A stretch of DNA of 64,000 nt, taken from Paraburkholderia sabiae (GTDB lineage Bacteria; Pseudomonadota; Gammaproteobacteria; Burkholderiales; Burkholderiaceae). Below the pieces are notes generated by a model. It saw nothing but the letters and a program-made list of their open reading frames with translations, made no database searches and was not told the origin of the DNA. Location of the stretch: assembly GCF_030412785.1 (NCBI RefSeq), contig NZ_CP125296.1, positions 1,116,001 through 1,180,000 on the forward strand, in the 5' to 3' direction. Made by a program: the position numbers and the translations under genes. This document shows positions 45,701-53,229 of this stretch, piece after piece. How positions within the stretch are numbered: position 1 is the first letter of the stretch; each line of letters begins with the position of its first letter.

Positions 45701-47855
45701 CTACCTGTCGAGCAATCCTGCGGCGCAGGTGATGGGCGATCTGACGCCGGCGTCGCTGCTGGCTGCGTTGCCTGCAAACCTGCAACCGGGCAATGTGCCG
45801 TTCTATTACGACCCGTACACCGAGGACCGTCAGGTCGAACAGGCTGCGCTGCAGGCATCCGGCAAGTCGAGTTTCTACAGCACGACCAGTGCAACGGACA
45901 GCACCAGCCAGTCGTCGATCGCCTATCAGGACAAGGCCGCGCTTTATGGCGCGGCGCTGGAATACGCGAAGCAGAACAACATTGCGCTTGGCACACAGTT
46001 GAGCGACGCACAGCTTGCGCTGGTGAATGCGCCGATGCTCTGGTACGTCGAAGAGACGGTGCCCGAGCCGGGATGTACCGCCACCGGTAATGGCGCGTGC
46101 CCGACCGTTCAGGCGCTCGTGCCAGAAGTACTGCTCCCGCAGAACTTTGCTGTGGTCAACGCGGACGGGGAGATCACTGGCACCAATGTCACGCTCAACT
46201 ACGCGAACAGCATCCTGAACACGGGCTCTGTTTCCGCGCAGAACCTGACAGTCAACACCGGAACGCTCACTAACGAGCAGCGCTCGACCAACATTGGCAC
46301 GATCTATCAGGATGTCAGCGGTGGCGTAGAAAAGACTACCGGCACGGTGGTGCAGCAGGGCGGGTTCATGTCGGCGATGAACTATGACCTGCAGGTGCAG
46401 AGCCTGAACCAGATCGGCGGGACGCTGCAGAAGGTTAATGCAGACGGTAGTGTCGATGCGGCCGGTACGCAGGCGATGCTAGCCGGTCTGAAAAGTCAGC
46501 TTGGCAATCAGTTCACACAGTCCACCGTTAGTAATCAACTGGATACCTCGCTGATTGCCGATGGCGGCATGGGGCCGTTGATCGCGTTCCAGATGGTTAT
46601 GCTGGTTGCTATCTCGGTTGTCACGGCGGGAGCAGGTACAGGCGCAGCGATCGCAGGCTTCACGGCGGGTACGGCTGAAGCCGCCGCCGCCAATGCTGCG
46701 TTTGCAGCTCTCGTAAGTTCAATGGCCGGTCAGGTCATGAACGGGCAATTTGACCTCAAGAGTATCGCTGAATCCGTTGCGATTGCGACGATCACCGCGG
46801 GCATTACCAACGGCGTCACATATAACAGCAATACAGGTTCGTTTGATTTCAGTCTTACGCAGAACGTCAATGCGCTTCCTTCCGGAGTTAGCACCCTCGG
46901 ACAGCTTGCGGGCGTGAGCCCAGGCGTCGGAACAACGGTTCCTCAAGCTGGCTCGTCGCTGGCCGCTAACCTGCCGCAGCAGGCGCTTGCGATCGGCGCA
47001 GAAGCAACGGTGCAGGCTGGTGTTCAAACGGCAATCGGCGGTGGCAGCTTCCTGACGAATCTGCGAAACAGCGCGATAAGCGACGCTGCAGCTGCGGGCG
47101 CTTTCGACATTGGCGAGGCGCAAGGGAGTCTGAACGATGCAGAGTACATCGCAGCACACGCACTGCTGGGATGTGCGGCAAGTGCGGCCAATGGGACTGG
47201 GTGTGCTGGTGGCGCTATTGGGGCGGCCGCAAGCGCGGCGCTGACGCCGTTCGCTGCCGATGCCATCACTGGTGGCAATCCTAAGGTGACACCAGACCAG
47301 GCGGCGGCGATTGCGGCCTTCGCGACGTTCGCTGGCGGCGCAGCAGCTGGATTGGCGGGCCAAAACGCAGCGGCAGGTGCGCTTGCGGCGCAAAACGAAG
47401 CTATAAACAACTGCCTGGGTCACCCTGAAAGCTGCGCGCAACTGGCGAAGAACGCACTGAGTTACCTGCGCGGTCCAGACCTCATCAACTTCCAGTTGGA
47501 CTATTACGTTGGCAGCGTGTGGGGCACTTTTACGCGTGATGGAAACTTCTTCGTCGGGGGTGGGTTGAACATGGCATTGCCCAATACAGTCAATGCTGGC
47601 TTCGGCGTTTCTGCAGGATGGTTAAATACCCTGACGGTGGCACCGGGGCAGACAAATAATTTTGCAGGTGGTTATGCTGGTGGGGTGAGTGGCGCGTACG
47701 ACCTGGTGGGCGGAGGAATCATGTACTCCCCGGGGAATGGGAGCGCAACTGTAGTCGGGGTTGGTGCCGGAGTGAACCTCGGAAAGACCACAAATATTGG
47801 AACCGTTGGTGGCGGATACTCCGTCGATCTAGGAAAAACAGGTATCAAATGGTGA
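39744..47855 (+). CDS. CdiA/FhaB-like two-partner secretion exoprotein
   Basis: A 2703-residue filamentous-haemagglutinin-type protein. The N-terminus is long and basic, with a hydrophobic segment and signal cleavage near ATAHA (about residue 66). The TPS domain follows, with NPNLGG and N179PNGI, then more than 1500 residues of degenerate beta-helix repeats (GNTSISGTG, AGRDINGNG type). From about 2270 the sequence becomes Ala/Gly-rich and helical (AFQMVMLVAISVVTAGAG), like the pre-toxin region of CdiA proteins. AAQNEAINN (ending at 2556) takes the place of a VENN-like border. The last 147 residues are a distinct Gly-rich, beta-type module (GPDLINFQLDYYVGSVWGTF ... VGVGAGVNLG). A 41-codon ORF follows at once. 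Secretion would use the TpsB at 50436. Confidence 0.85.
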   Translation: MRRPSREIFNRLAQRTVIRESRRLMVGVHAGPRCYSLWMRASAAIMVVVMYFAPAVFLADATAHAAPIVDPRAPIPFQPTVTQSSAGVPVINIAAPNAQGLSVSQFQTLSAGPEGLIFNNSLISGTSLNGGQIGANPNLGGRTASTILAQVTSTGSQYASVIAGPLEIFGNTAALIIANPNGISIPGGTALTNISNLTLTTGTPQFVTGVGGSSTDFAHAGALAYSVNSGNISINGPPGSDGTPGVGIAGTVGNLDLIAQTVNLNAPLNASQRVNIITGNQLVSPISSDATGTGYTLSSNGSANTASSAGLPAGSYAIDASRFGSVTAGQVYIVGTAAGLGVNMQGSLMATTGNVVVNANGDVSVAGTFANQNVGLTSTGNTSISGTGLANQNYTVNAGGDISSTGAVSAGQDAVMTSGGNLNAASVASNGNSTLTAANSMTLGSVTGQTLVLHAMAGDLTVNSALGAPGTITAVAGRDLTVNGAGQGGSTVTMTATRNAAINGAVSGVGDTTIVAQSGTASVAGDVRTNGALTVSSSQGTTLGGSAQAQGSVSIAAQSGAITGQGSIASSQDAVTLQAGTDIGLTGSIGAGKTVAVTAGGSASLGGAVTAPGVVSIAAIGATTIGGSVTSGDALTVTSGGNLTVNGSAASVGNMSLASSGGSLSTTGTTTTTGTLTVAGVQGVSLGGNVTSQGDVSIGSSAGNVTLGGSLSTAGSVTVNAGQDATVAGSVQSSRNVAIAAARDASLNGDLSVNGTGDATIQAGRDINGNGALSVANDTTLTATRNVSMSGAIATGNRLAATAGNNLSVGATTAVGTETLAATGGSATLGGDALSGGALTVTAGKGISAQGSVKSLGDLNLNANGGDLVAASSVSTAGNATLNASGTLALNGQTTVSNDATLAATNITTQGVSVGGNLKATATQGLDTSAGQLNAAYSSAAPALTVAGNATLLGANVTTANAVVGGEYAATGTTSLTTGGTAAYQGDATLTGSKVMNVGQQMAKGNLSVSGANVTNQGSLSSLAATSVSAANLNNSGTIYGPTNVLAIAGNTTNSGGLLGTDTLTLSTTSLNNSGGLIFSGDVNNPTTATGSTSVKVTGGNGSFNNTAGQILAQNVATLALPYQALDPSALTYGTVNGGYGLNLSAQSISNSGTWVLPGTTVSVSATQGIYNHGSINQGAGTLALNGAVSNAGTINAYGLTVNGSLVNQAGATVQASGVFTLNGAGVNAGTVEAVNALNINGSSYDNSNGTTKAGNGAGGAGNMTISLSGDLRNAGGTLAATNDLAISANNVINTATSGSSSTSTSTTVVNGALVTSTNIGTETRYHTFNNINLGDGGTIQTAYEAMPATLGDLLSVVGDKSLSPAVVSSGTVTFAYESFTTIDSNTNETTAAGWVIVPPGTTPTGPTMTFALPTVTETTTVTGAMGGASSVIAAGHNLNLTANSLNNQGGTVSAGNDATLNIQALSNGGPTFTSTVTDSVDASSLNAFLSALQTMQQSGGVSVLNSGGVNAPMGWFNDLILATSGNLPTTGAPNDATTFVFNAPGTASIPSVSSTISVQGQSGQIVAGHNLNLSGGNLTNGGSLVAGNDVHITASSFTNQGTNTGTMTTTAGCASGFSGCTAGATTNPNSQSYSYQQINATVAAGNDLVIAANTVNNTYGDLVARRNVVIGGAGTSAIDGSTDPAALTQAGSVTNTSGSISAGYNVDINAATLTNTIAAPVQVHQNYGSGTPFTGCTSNCEAYVDVQSANPATITANHDVNLSAGNFSNTGSLITGLNNVTINASGSASTGNQYESAYWSSGFTHYGKPYATWGCANNPSLCASLYGGAYDGGASQDPAGLPSSVGLPDFVPATIQAGNTLSIHSPTLTNSGNVVGQTVSLSGSQLVNGLTNPNVYTPPPAVSGQVITLGPPSIPSGATTTVNRAGLVTTLSGSPTSVTGAAGLPSNAPIGVTTVGKPSAPAVTAATTPSGSTVKTVDGQSVSVSYLSSNPAAQVMGDLTPASLLAALPANLQPGNVPFYYDPYTEDRQVEQAALQASGKSSFYSTTSATDSTSQSSIAYQDKAALYGAALEYAKQNNIALGTQLSDAQLALVNAPMLWYVEETVPEPGCTATGNGACPTVQALVPEVLLPQNFAVVNADGEITGTNVTLNYANSILNTGSVSAQNLTVNTGTLTNEQRSTNIGTIYQDVSGGVEKTTGTVVQQGGFMSAMNYDLQVQSLNQIGGTLQKVNADGSVDAAGTQAMLAGLKSQLGNQFTQSTVSNQLDTSLIADGGMGPLIAFQMVMLVAISVVTAGAGTGAAIAGFTAGTAEAAAANAAFAALVSSMAGQVMNGQFDLKSIAESVAIATITAGITNGVTYNSNTGSFDFSLTQNVNALPSGVSTLGQLAGVSPGVGTTVPQAGSSLAANLPQQALAIGAEATVQAGVQTAIGGGSFLTNLRNSAISDAAAAGAFDIGEAQGSLNDAEYIAAHALLGCAASAANGTGCAGGAIGAAASAALTPFAADAITGGNPKVTPDQAAAIAAFATFAGGAAAGLAGQNAAAGALAAQNEAINNCLGHPESCAQLAKNALSYLRGPDLINFQLDYYVGSVWGTFTRDGNFFVGGGLNMALPNTVNAGFGVSAGWLNTLTVAPGQTNNFAGGYAGGVSGAYDLVGGGIMYSPGNGSATVVGVGAGVNLGKTTNIGTVGGGYSVDLGKTGIKW

Positions 47856-47861
47856 GGAACT

Positions 47862-47987
47862 ATGCCTAGCTTCCCGTTTTCGTCTGGTCCGAGAAATCGT
47901 CGCAGTCGAGTAGCGTTCGTTATTGCTTTCACAGCAATAATAGGATTTATCGCCTATGTGGTTTTGAAGAATATTTTTAACTGGTAG
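47862..47987 (+). CDS. 41-residue single-TM ORF, candidate immunity protein
   Basis: Starts 6 nt after the exoprotein stop, behind GAGGAAC. The N-terminus is polar and Arg-rich (MPSFPFSSGPRNRRSR), followed by one membrane helix (VAFVIAFTAIIGFIAYVVL) and KNIFNW. It is clearly more AT-rich than its surroundings, as immunity genes of contact-dependent inhibition systems often are. By position it would protect against the C-terminal module of the preceding protein. No homology is claimed. Confidence 0.55.
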   Translation: MPSFPFSSGPRNRRSRVAFVIAFTAIIGFIAYVVLKNIFNW

Positions 47988-48399
47988 GGGAATCTTCGCC
48001 TGGAACCAGATGTATCAGGACATCGGCGATGCCGTTGGAGCGACGATGAGCAGACCGCTGGCTGGTGGTCGGCCGGAGTAACGAATGCAACGCAGAGCCT
48101 CATGATCTGCTAAAGCTGATCGCGAGCGACAAAATGGGTCAGAATACTTCGGGCCGATCAAGTGAGAAATATGATCCGGAATCGACGCGACTGCGTCTTC
48201 ACGGGTCCAGAAAACTGAGTGCACGGTGCATTTTTGTGACGACCCATCCGGTGACGGGCCAGCGATCTGGACAGCGAATCCAGCGTCCCTGGATTGTTGC
48301 TGCAGGCGGACGAACTATGGCGCTATCAAAATGCCAATGACTACAGGCCTATGATCTGAAGGTCTAAATAAATACTATTGTGGTACGGGGTTTCACAGC
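47988..48399. other. intergenic within the TPS locus
   Basis: No supported gene. A short frame MYQDIGDAVGATMSRPLAGGRPE (48010-48081) reads like the end of a protein and could be a remnant of a displaced toxin or immunity module. AT-rich bases at 48360-48390 probably hold the promoter of the next gene. Confidence 0.4.
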
Positions 48400-50436
48400 A
48401 TGAAGCAAAAGATAGGGCCGCTATTGATCGTCATATCGGCGGCTGCTACGAACGTCGCATTCTCGGCTGGCATTGCTACGGATGGCAGTACGGCCACGTC
48501 AGTATTGACTTCGGCATCCGGCCATCAGGTCGTCAATATTGCACCGACTGTCGGCGGGGTCTCGCACAACACCTACACGTCGTTCAGCGTTTCGAAAGCC
48601 GGCGCTGATCTGAACAATGTCGGGGTCAATGCGAAGACGATTGTCAACGAAGTTACGAGCACCAACCCTTCATTGATCCAGGGTGCCATCAACATTCTGG
48701 GGCCGCGAGCGAACGTTATTCTGGCTAATCCGAACGGCGTGACTGTCGATGGCGGCAGCTTCCAGAATGCGGGGCACGTTGTCCTTACGACAGGGCAGGT
48801 CAGCTTCAATGACATCGCGCTTGCGCCGGGTATCGTTCAGCGCAATGTCGTGCTCACCACAAATGGCGGTGCGATTACGATCGGACCGGGCGGACTGTCG
48901 GGCACACTCGTCAATCTCGATCTCGTCTCGAAGCAGCTCGCGGTCAATGGGCCAGTGACCAACGATTTCACGACGTCCGTGGGCGGCGTGCGTGCAACGA
49001 TCGGCAGCAGCACAACCACATGGGACACGAGCTTTTCACCATCAGACAACAGCCACGACTGGCTCTCATCGACGACGAATCCACATGCATCTGCCGCGGG
49101 CTTCGCGATTGACATCACGTCGGCGGGCGGTCTTACGGGCGGTAGGGTTCAACTTGTCGTCACCGATCAGGGCGCAGGCGTGCGCAGTCTCGGGAAGCTT
49201 TACGGCAGCGCAGGCGATGTGATCGTCGGTACGAACGGCGATATCACGACAACCGGCGCATCGATCCGTTCGGAGCACGATATTTCGGTGACCACGAGCG
49301 GCAACGTCTCGATGCAGAACACGCAGGCCGCAGCTGCGAACAACGCGACAATCAATGCGGGGACGATCGCGCTGTCAGATTCGAGCGCTGGCCCGTCAAC
49401 CTTGAGCGCGACTGTCGGATCAGTGAAGCTCACGGCGACTGGCGACATCACGAACACGGGTAGCGCAATTCAGGCAGGCGGTGTGACGGCGGACGGAACA
49501 TCCGCGGGTGGCGACGTAGTCCTGACCTCAGGCGGCACTATCACGAACGGCTCGACACCTGCAAACCTTGGCGTGATCTTCTCGGCCAATGGCGCAACGA
49601 CCCTGAATGCGAAGGGCAATATCGTCAACGACAACGCACGGATGCTTTCCAACGGCGCGGTGACGCTTGCCGCAGAGGGCGATGTGGACAACGTTATCGA
49701 CCACACGACCGGCGTCAACGCGGGATCACCTGTCGCCTATTCGCACCAGGGCGGCAGCTTCCTTTTCCTCACGCATACGTCGAGTGGATTCGACGTCGAC
49801 TACGGTACGGTAAGCCAGCCCACGCAACTCGCCTACATCGCTTCGACAGGCGGCGCGGTGTCGATTACCGGCACCAACGTGACGAACTCGGGCGGCATCA
49901 TCCAGTCGAGCAACGGCCCGATCACGATTACCGCGCGCGACACTTTTACGAATGCAGCCGTGTTTGCCGGACAGGCCAGCTACTCGCGTGGATGCTGGAT
50001 TTTCTGTCACGCAAGCGCATCGAGCACGGTCACCCCCTATGGTGGAACGATCCAGTCGGGCAAGGATCTGTCGATCACGGCAGGGAGCGTTGCGCGCAAC
50101 ATCGGAGGCAACGTTTTTGCGCTGGGCGATATCAAGGTCAGCGCACCCATCACCTACGCGCAGGGCGTGACCGGTTACTCGGCGATCAATCAGGACAGGG
50201 GCTTCAAGGCGTTCTTTGGCAGCACCTGGGCACAGATCATCGCGATGGACGTCGGCGGAGACTTCGTGGCGAACGGCTCGGTCTCGTTCACGGGCAGCGC
50301 CGTTATTGACGGCGGATCGGTGAGTGGCGGGAAAGGCGCGTCCGCAGCAGGGGGCATGACGACCGTGCGCCCGCCCATGCGCACACCGGTGCAGATCGGT
50401 CAGCACCTCGGTCTTTCTTCCTGGCTGGGGTATTGA
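48400..50436 (+). CDS. second TPS exoprotein, short TpsA
   Basis: A 678-residue exoprotein with a standard signal peptide (MKQKIGPLLIVISAAATNVAF, residues 1-22), a haemagglutination-activity TPS domain (VVNIAPTVGGVSHNTYTSF, N110PNGV, LILGPRANVI-type segment) and a short beta-helix. A Cys pair, SRGCWIFCH, sits near residue 530. The C-terminus is a Gly/Ala/Arg-Pro tail without a toxin-like module. Its stop overlaps the TpsB start (TGATG), so this is the cognate cargo of that transporter. It occupies the place of bcpO in the Burkholderia A-I-O-B order. Confidence 0.85.
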   Translation: MKQKIGPLLIVISAAATNVAFSAGIATDGSTATSVLTSASGHQVVNIAPTVGGVSHNTYTSFSVSKAGADLNNVGVNAKTIVNEVTSTNPSLIQGAINILGPRANVILANPNGVTVDGGSFQNAGHVVLTTGQVSFNDIALAPGIVQRNVVLTTNGGAITIGPGGLSGTLVNLDLVSKQLAVNGPVTNDFTTSVGGVRATIGSSTTTWDTSFSPSDNSHDWLSSTTNPHASAAGFAIDITSAGGLTGGRVQLVVTDQGAGVRSLGKLYGSAGDVIVGTNGDITTTGASIRSEHDISVTTSGNVSMQNTQAAAANNATINAGTIALSDSSAGPSTLSATVGSVKLTATGDITNTGSAIQAGGVTADGTSAGGDVVLTSGGTITNGSTPANLGVIFSANGATTLNAKGNIVNDNARMLSNGAVTLAAEGDVDNVIDHTTGVNAGSPVAYSHQGGSFLFLTHTSSGFDVDYGTVSQPTQLAYIASTGGAVSITGTNVTNSGGIIQSSNGPITITARDTFTNAAVFAGQASYSRGCWIFCHASASSTVTPYGGTIQSGKDLSITAGSVARNIGGNVFALGDIKVSAPITYAQGVTGYSAINQDRGFKAFFGSTWAQIIAMDVGGDFVANGSVSFTGSAVIDGGSVSGGKGASAAGGMTTVRPPMRTPVQIGQHLGLSSWLGY

Positions 50437-52265
50437 TGTCGGCAATTCGAATTCGTATTCCCGGCAAGGCTGCATTGGGTATTCTGATAGCGGTGCAATC
50501 CGTCTTCGCTCAAACGGCTCCGCCGCCCGGGGCGCCCGGACCGGTTCCCTTTATTCCGCAGGTACGCCCCGTTCAGGATCCCGGCCAGCAACTGATCGAC
50601 GAGCAGCGTGAACGGGCGCGCGAGCGGCAGATCACCCAGCCGCCAGCGTCTGTTTCTGTGCAGACGCCGGCGGCTGGCTCGGTACTGAATGTGGCCCCCG
50701 GTACGCCCGTGGATGACATTCCTGAGCCAGGTCCTTCGTTCTCCGTTCAGCATATCGTCATGGCTGGCCCTCGCCGTGCAACGGTCGTGCTGCCTGATGG
50801 GGTATCCACAGCGAGACTGCGGGGAATCGCGTCGGAGTTTGAAGGCCACAAACTCGGGACCAATCGAATCAACGTACTCCTGAAAAGACTCACCGATGTG
50901 TTCGTCGACGCAGGCTACGTGACGACGCGCGCGCTGCTGGGTCCGCAGAATCTCGGTTCGGGCACGCTGACGGTCACGATCGAGATCGGCCGCATCCAGG
51001 CCTTCACCGTGAACGGCATGTCAATTCACCGGCTGAAGAAAGACGAGCCATCGGCTGGCGGAGGGTGGCTCACGGATGCGGGATACGCGAACGCGTTCCC
51101 GGCGTCGCCCGGCGATGCCTTGCGACTCGGCGACATCGACCAGGGCGTTTCGCAGATTAACCGTCTGCGTCGCAATCAGGCTGAAGTCCAGATTTTGCCA
51201 GGACAGAGTCCGGGCGATTCGATCGTAGCTGTCAACAACCGGTCCGGCGATCGCCTCTATTACTCGCTTGGGGTCGACAACTATGGCAGTGAAGCGACGG
51301 GTATCACCCGATACAGGGCCGCCATTGAAGCGGACAATCTGATCGGTCTGCAGGAGTCGATCAGTCTGAGCGTCATCGACAGCACGGAGAGCAATGCCTT
51401 CGTTGGTTCGTTCGCGATCCCGTATGGCCGTCATACGTTCAGCTATACGCTGTCCGACTCCGAGTATCAGCAGGTCATCGGAACGACGGCACTGCTGTAC
51501 GGCCGCACGCTCAGTCATATCCTGGGCTGGAATTACACCGCGAGCCGGTCGCAGGCGAACATTGCCAATCTCGACGCGACGCTCTCCTGGCGACGGACGG
51601 ACCGGGAGGTCAACGATATCGATCTGAACCCGCAGCACATTGCCGTGCTTCGCATTGGCGGCAACTGGCTGCATCGGTTCGTGCTGAACGACGCGCAGGG
51701 CTTCCTGACGCTTGATGCCGGCGTATCGGAAGGGCTGCCGTGGCTGGAGGCCGATCACGACGCTCACGATATCGCCCGTGCTGACGCGCACGGTCAGTTC
51801 ACCAAGCTGGATGCAACTGCCAGCTATACATTGCCACTGCCGAAGATCGGACGCGCGCAGTTCGCGTATCGCGGTGTCCTCGGGCTCCAGTACGTCAATG
51901 TCGCGCTGTACGGCAGCGAGCAGCTCTTTCTTGGCGGCATGGACAACGTACGCGGTTTTCGCTCGGGAGAGATTGCCGGCGACCGCGGGTTTTACACGCG
52001 TAATGAACTGGCGTGGGTAAATGCGCCGGCCTGGCAGGACGGCAGGGTAGAGCCATACATGTTTCTGGATGCCGGGAAGGTAAGCCTCATCGCGGTACCG
52101 GGCTTTCCGTCGCTGGTTGGCACAGGCGCGGGCGTGCGCGCGCAATGGCAGTGGCACCGACAGCAGCTTTCGGGGGAATTGCTTGTTGGACGCGCGCTGA
52201 CGCAGCCCGCCGCGCTGGGACCAAAGTCGACTCTGGCACTTGCCACAATTAACTGGACATATTGA
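50436..52265 (+). CDS. TpsB outer-membrane transporter (ShlB/FhaC/HecB family)
   Basis: A 609-residue two-partner secretion translocator. The signal peptide ends near SVFAQ (about 25), a Pro/Gln-rich stretch follows, then POTRA domains (FSVQHIVMAGPRRATVVLPDG; LGSGTLTVTIEIGRIQ at about 85-240) and a 16-strand barrel. The barrel carries the conserved LGGMDNVRGFRSGEIAGDRGF loop (VRGF, which reaches into the pore) and ends in an aromatic strand, ATINWTY. ATG 50436 overlaps the stop of the short TpsA. It probably serves both exoproteins, as no second TpsB is in the window. Confidence 0.9.
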   Translation: MSAIRIRIPGKAALGILIAVQSVFAQTAPPPGAPGPVPFIPQVRPVQDPGQQLIDEQRERARERQITQPPASVSVQTPAAGSVLNVAPGTPVDDIPEPGPSFSVQHIVMAGPRRATVVLPDGVSTARLRGIASEFEGHKLGTNRINVLLKRLTDVFVDAGYVTTRALLGPQNLGSGTLTVTIEIGRIQAFTVNGMSIHRLKKDEPSAGGGWLTDAGYANAFPASPGDALRLGDIDQGVSQINRLRRNQAEVQILPGQSPGDSIVAVNNRSGDRLYYSLGVDNYGSEATGITRYRAAIEADNLIGLQESISLSVIDSTESNAFVGSFAIPYGRHTFSYTLSDSEYQQVIGTTALLYGRTLSHILGWNYTASRSQANIANLDATLSWRRTDREVNDIDLNPQHIAVLRIGGNWLHRFVLNDAQGFLTLDAGVSEGLPWLEADHDAHDIARADAHGQFTKLDATASYTLPLPKIGRAQFAYRGVLGLQYVNVALYGSEQLFLGGMDNVRGFRSGEIAGDRGFYTRNELAWVNAPAWQDGRVEPYMFLDAGKVSLIAVPGFPSLVGTGAGVRAQWQWHRQQLSGELLVGRALTQPAALGPKSTLALATINWTY

Positions 52266-52272
52266 CGAAGAA

Positions 52273-53142
52273 ATGAAACGGACCAATCGCAATAGCCTGC
52301 TGATCGTAGCAATCGTGACGCTCTTCGCAACGACAACTGGTGCATCGGCAGAGGGCACATCCGCCACGGCTGCATCGCTTCCTGCAGGAACGATGGCGAC
52401 CGTGAATGGCGTCGCGCTACCCCAGTCCATGCTGGATGATGCTGTCACGACTGCCGGTCAGCCTGACACGCCGCAGCTTCGTCAGGCGTTGAAGGATTCG
52501 CTGATTGCCCGTGAGCTGTTTCGTCAGTCGGCCGAGCAGGCGCATTACGACGCCAGGCCGGAGGTGCAGCAGGCGATGCAGACGGCGAAAGTCGCCGCCG
52601 AAACGCAGCTGTACCTCAAAGACAGGATCAGGGCTGAACCTGTCACCGATGCGCAGATCAAGGCGCGTTACAATGAAATCGTGGGGTCGCTAGGTAAGGA
52701 TGAGTATCGTGCGCGAATCATCACCGTGGCGGATGTGGCGACAGCCGCGACTGTCAACAGCGAGCTGAAAGCGGGCAGACCGTTTGATCTGCTGGCCCGT
52801 CAATACAGTATCGCGCCCACGCGTGAGAAGGGCGGCGAGCTGCCATGGCTGAGTTTCAGGACACCGGTTGTGGATGGTCACACCCAGGGGATGCCCCTTG
52901 CCGTGGCGCAGGCAATCACCACGTTGCCTGTGGGCGGTATCACGGCGGAGGCCATACCGGTGAAGGTCGGCAACGCAACGCAATACGTCATCCTGAAGCT
53001 TGATACAAAGCGGTCAACTCAGGTTCCGACGTTGAGTCAGGCGAAACCCGTCATTGAGCAGCAGCTGAAAGTGCTGGCGCTGCAAAAAGCTGCCGCCCGG
53101 TTCACGTCCGATCTGATGAAGGCAGCGACAATCCAGCAATGA
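52273..53142 (+). CDS. PpiC/SurA-type periplasmic peptidyl-prolyl isomerase
   Basis: A 289-residue periplasmic parvulin-type chaperone. Signal peptide 1-26 (MKRTNRNSLLIVAIVTLFAT ending TGASA), N-terminal SurA-like helical domain, then a parvulin domain (YRARIITVADVATAATV, FDLLARQYSIAPTREKGGELPWLSF) and a C-terminal helix. ATG 52273 lies 8 bp after the TpsB stop. A comparable parvulin, Par27, assists FHA secretion in Bordetella, so this gene very likely keeps the exoproteins unfolded on the way to TpsB. The link to its neighbours is by analogy. Confidence 0.85.
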   Translation: MKRTNRNSLLIVAIVTLFATTTGASAEGTSATAASLPAGTMATVNGVALPQSMLDDAVTTAGQPDTPQLRQALKDSLIARELFRQSAEQAHYDARPEVQQAMQTAKVAAETQLYLKDRIRAEPVTDAQIKARYNEIVGSLGKDEYRARIITVADVATAATVNSELKAGRPFDLLARQYSIAPTREKGGELPWLSFRTPVVDGHTQGMPLAVAQAITTLPVGGITAEAIPVKVGNATQYVILKLDTKRSTQVPTLSQAKPVIEQQLKVLALQKAAARFTSDLMKAATIQQ

Positions 53143-53229
53143 CGATGGGTCCGTGGTCACGGCATTCGTATTGGCGAGCAGCCTCTGTCGAACGCACGCG
53201 TCATGAAGTAAAGCGATGAGGCAGAGTTC

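Noticed and set aside
51021..52448. A 475-codon minus-strand frame opposite the TpsB gene
   Set aside because: TpsB motifs (POTRA, VRGF, aromatic end) are clear on the plus strand.
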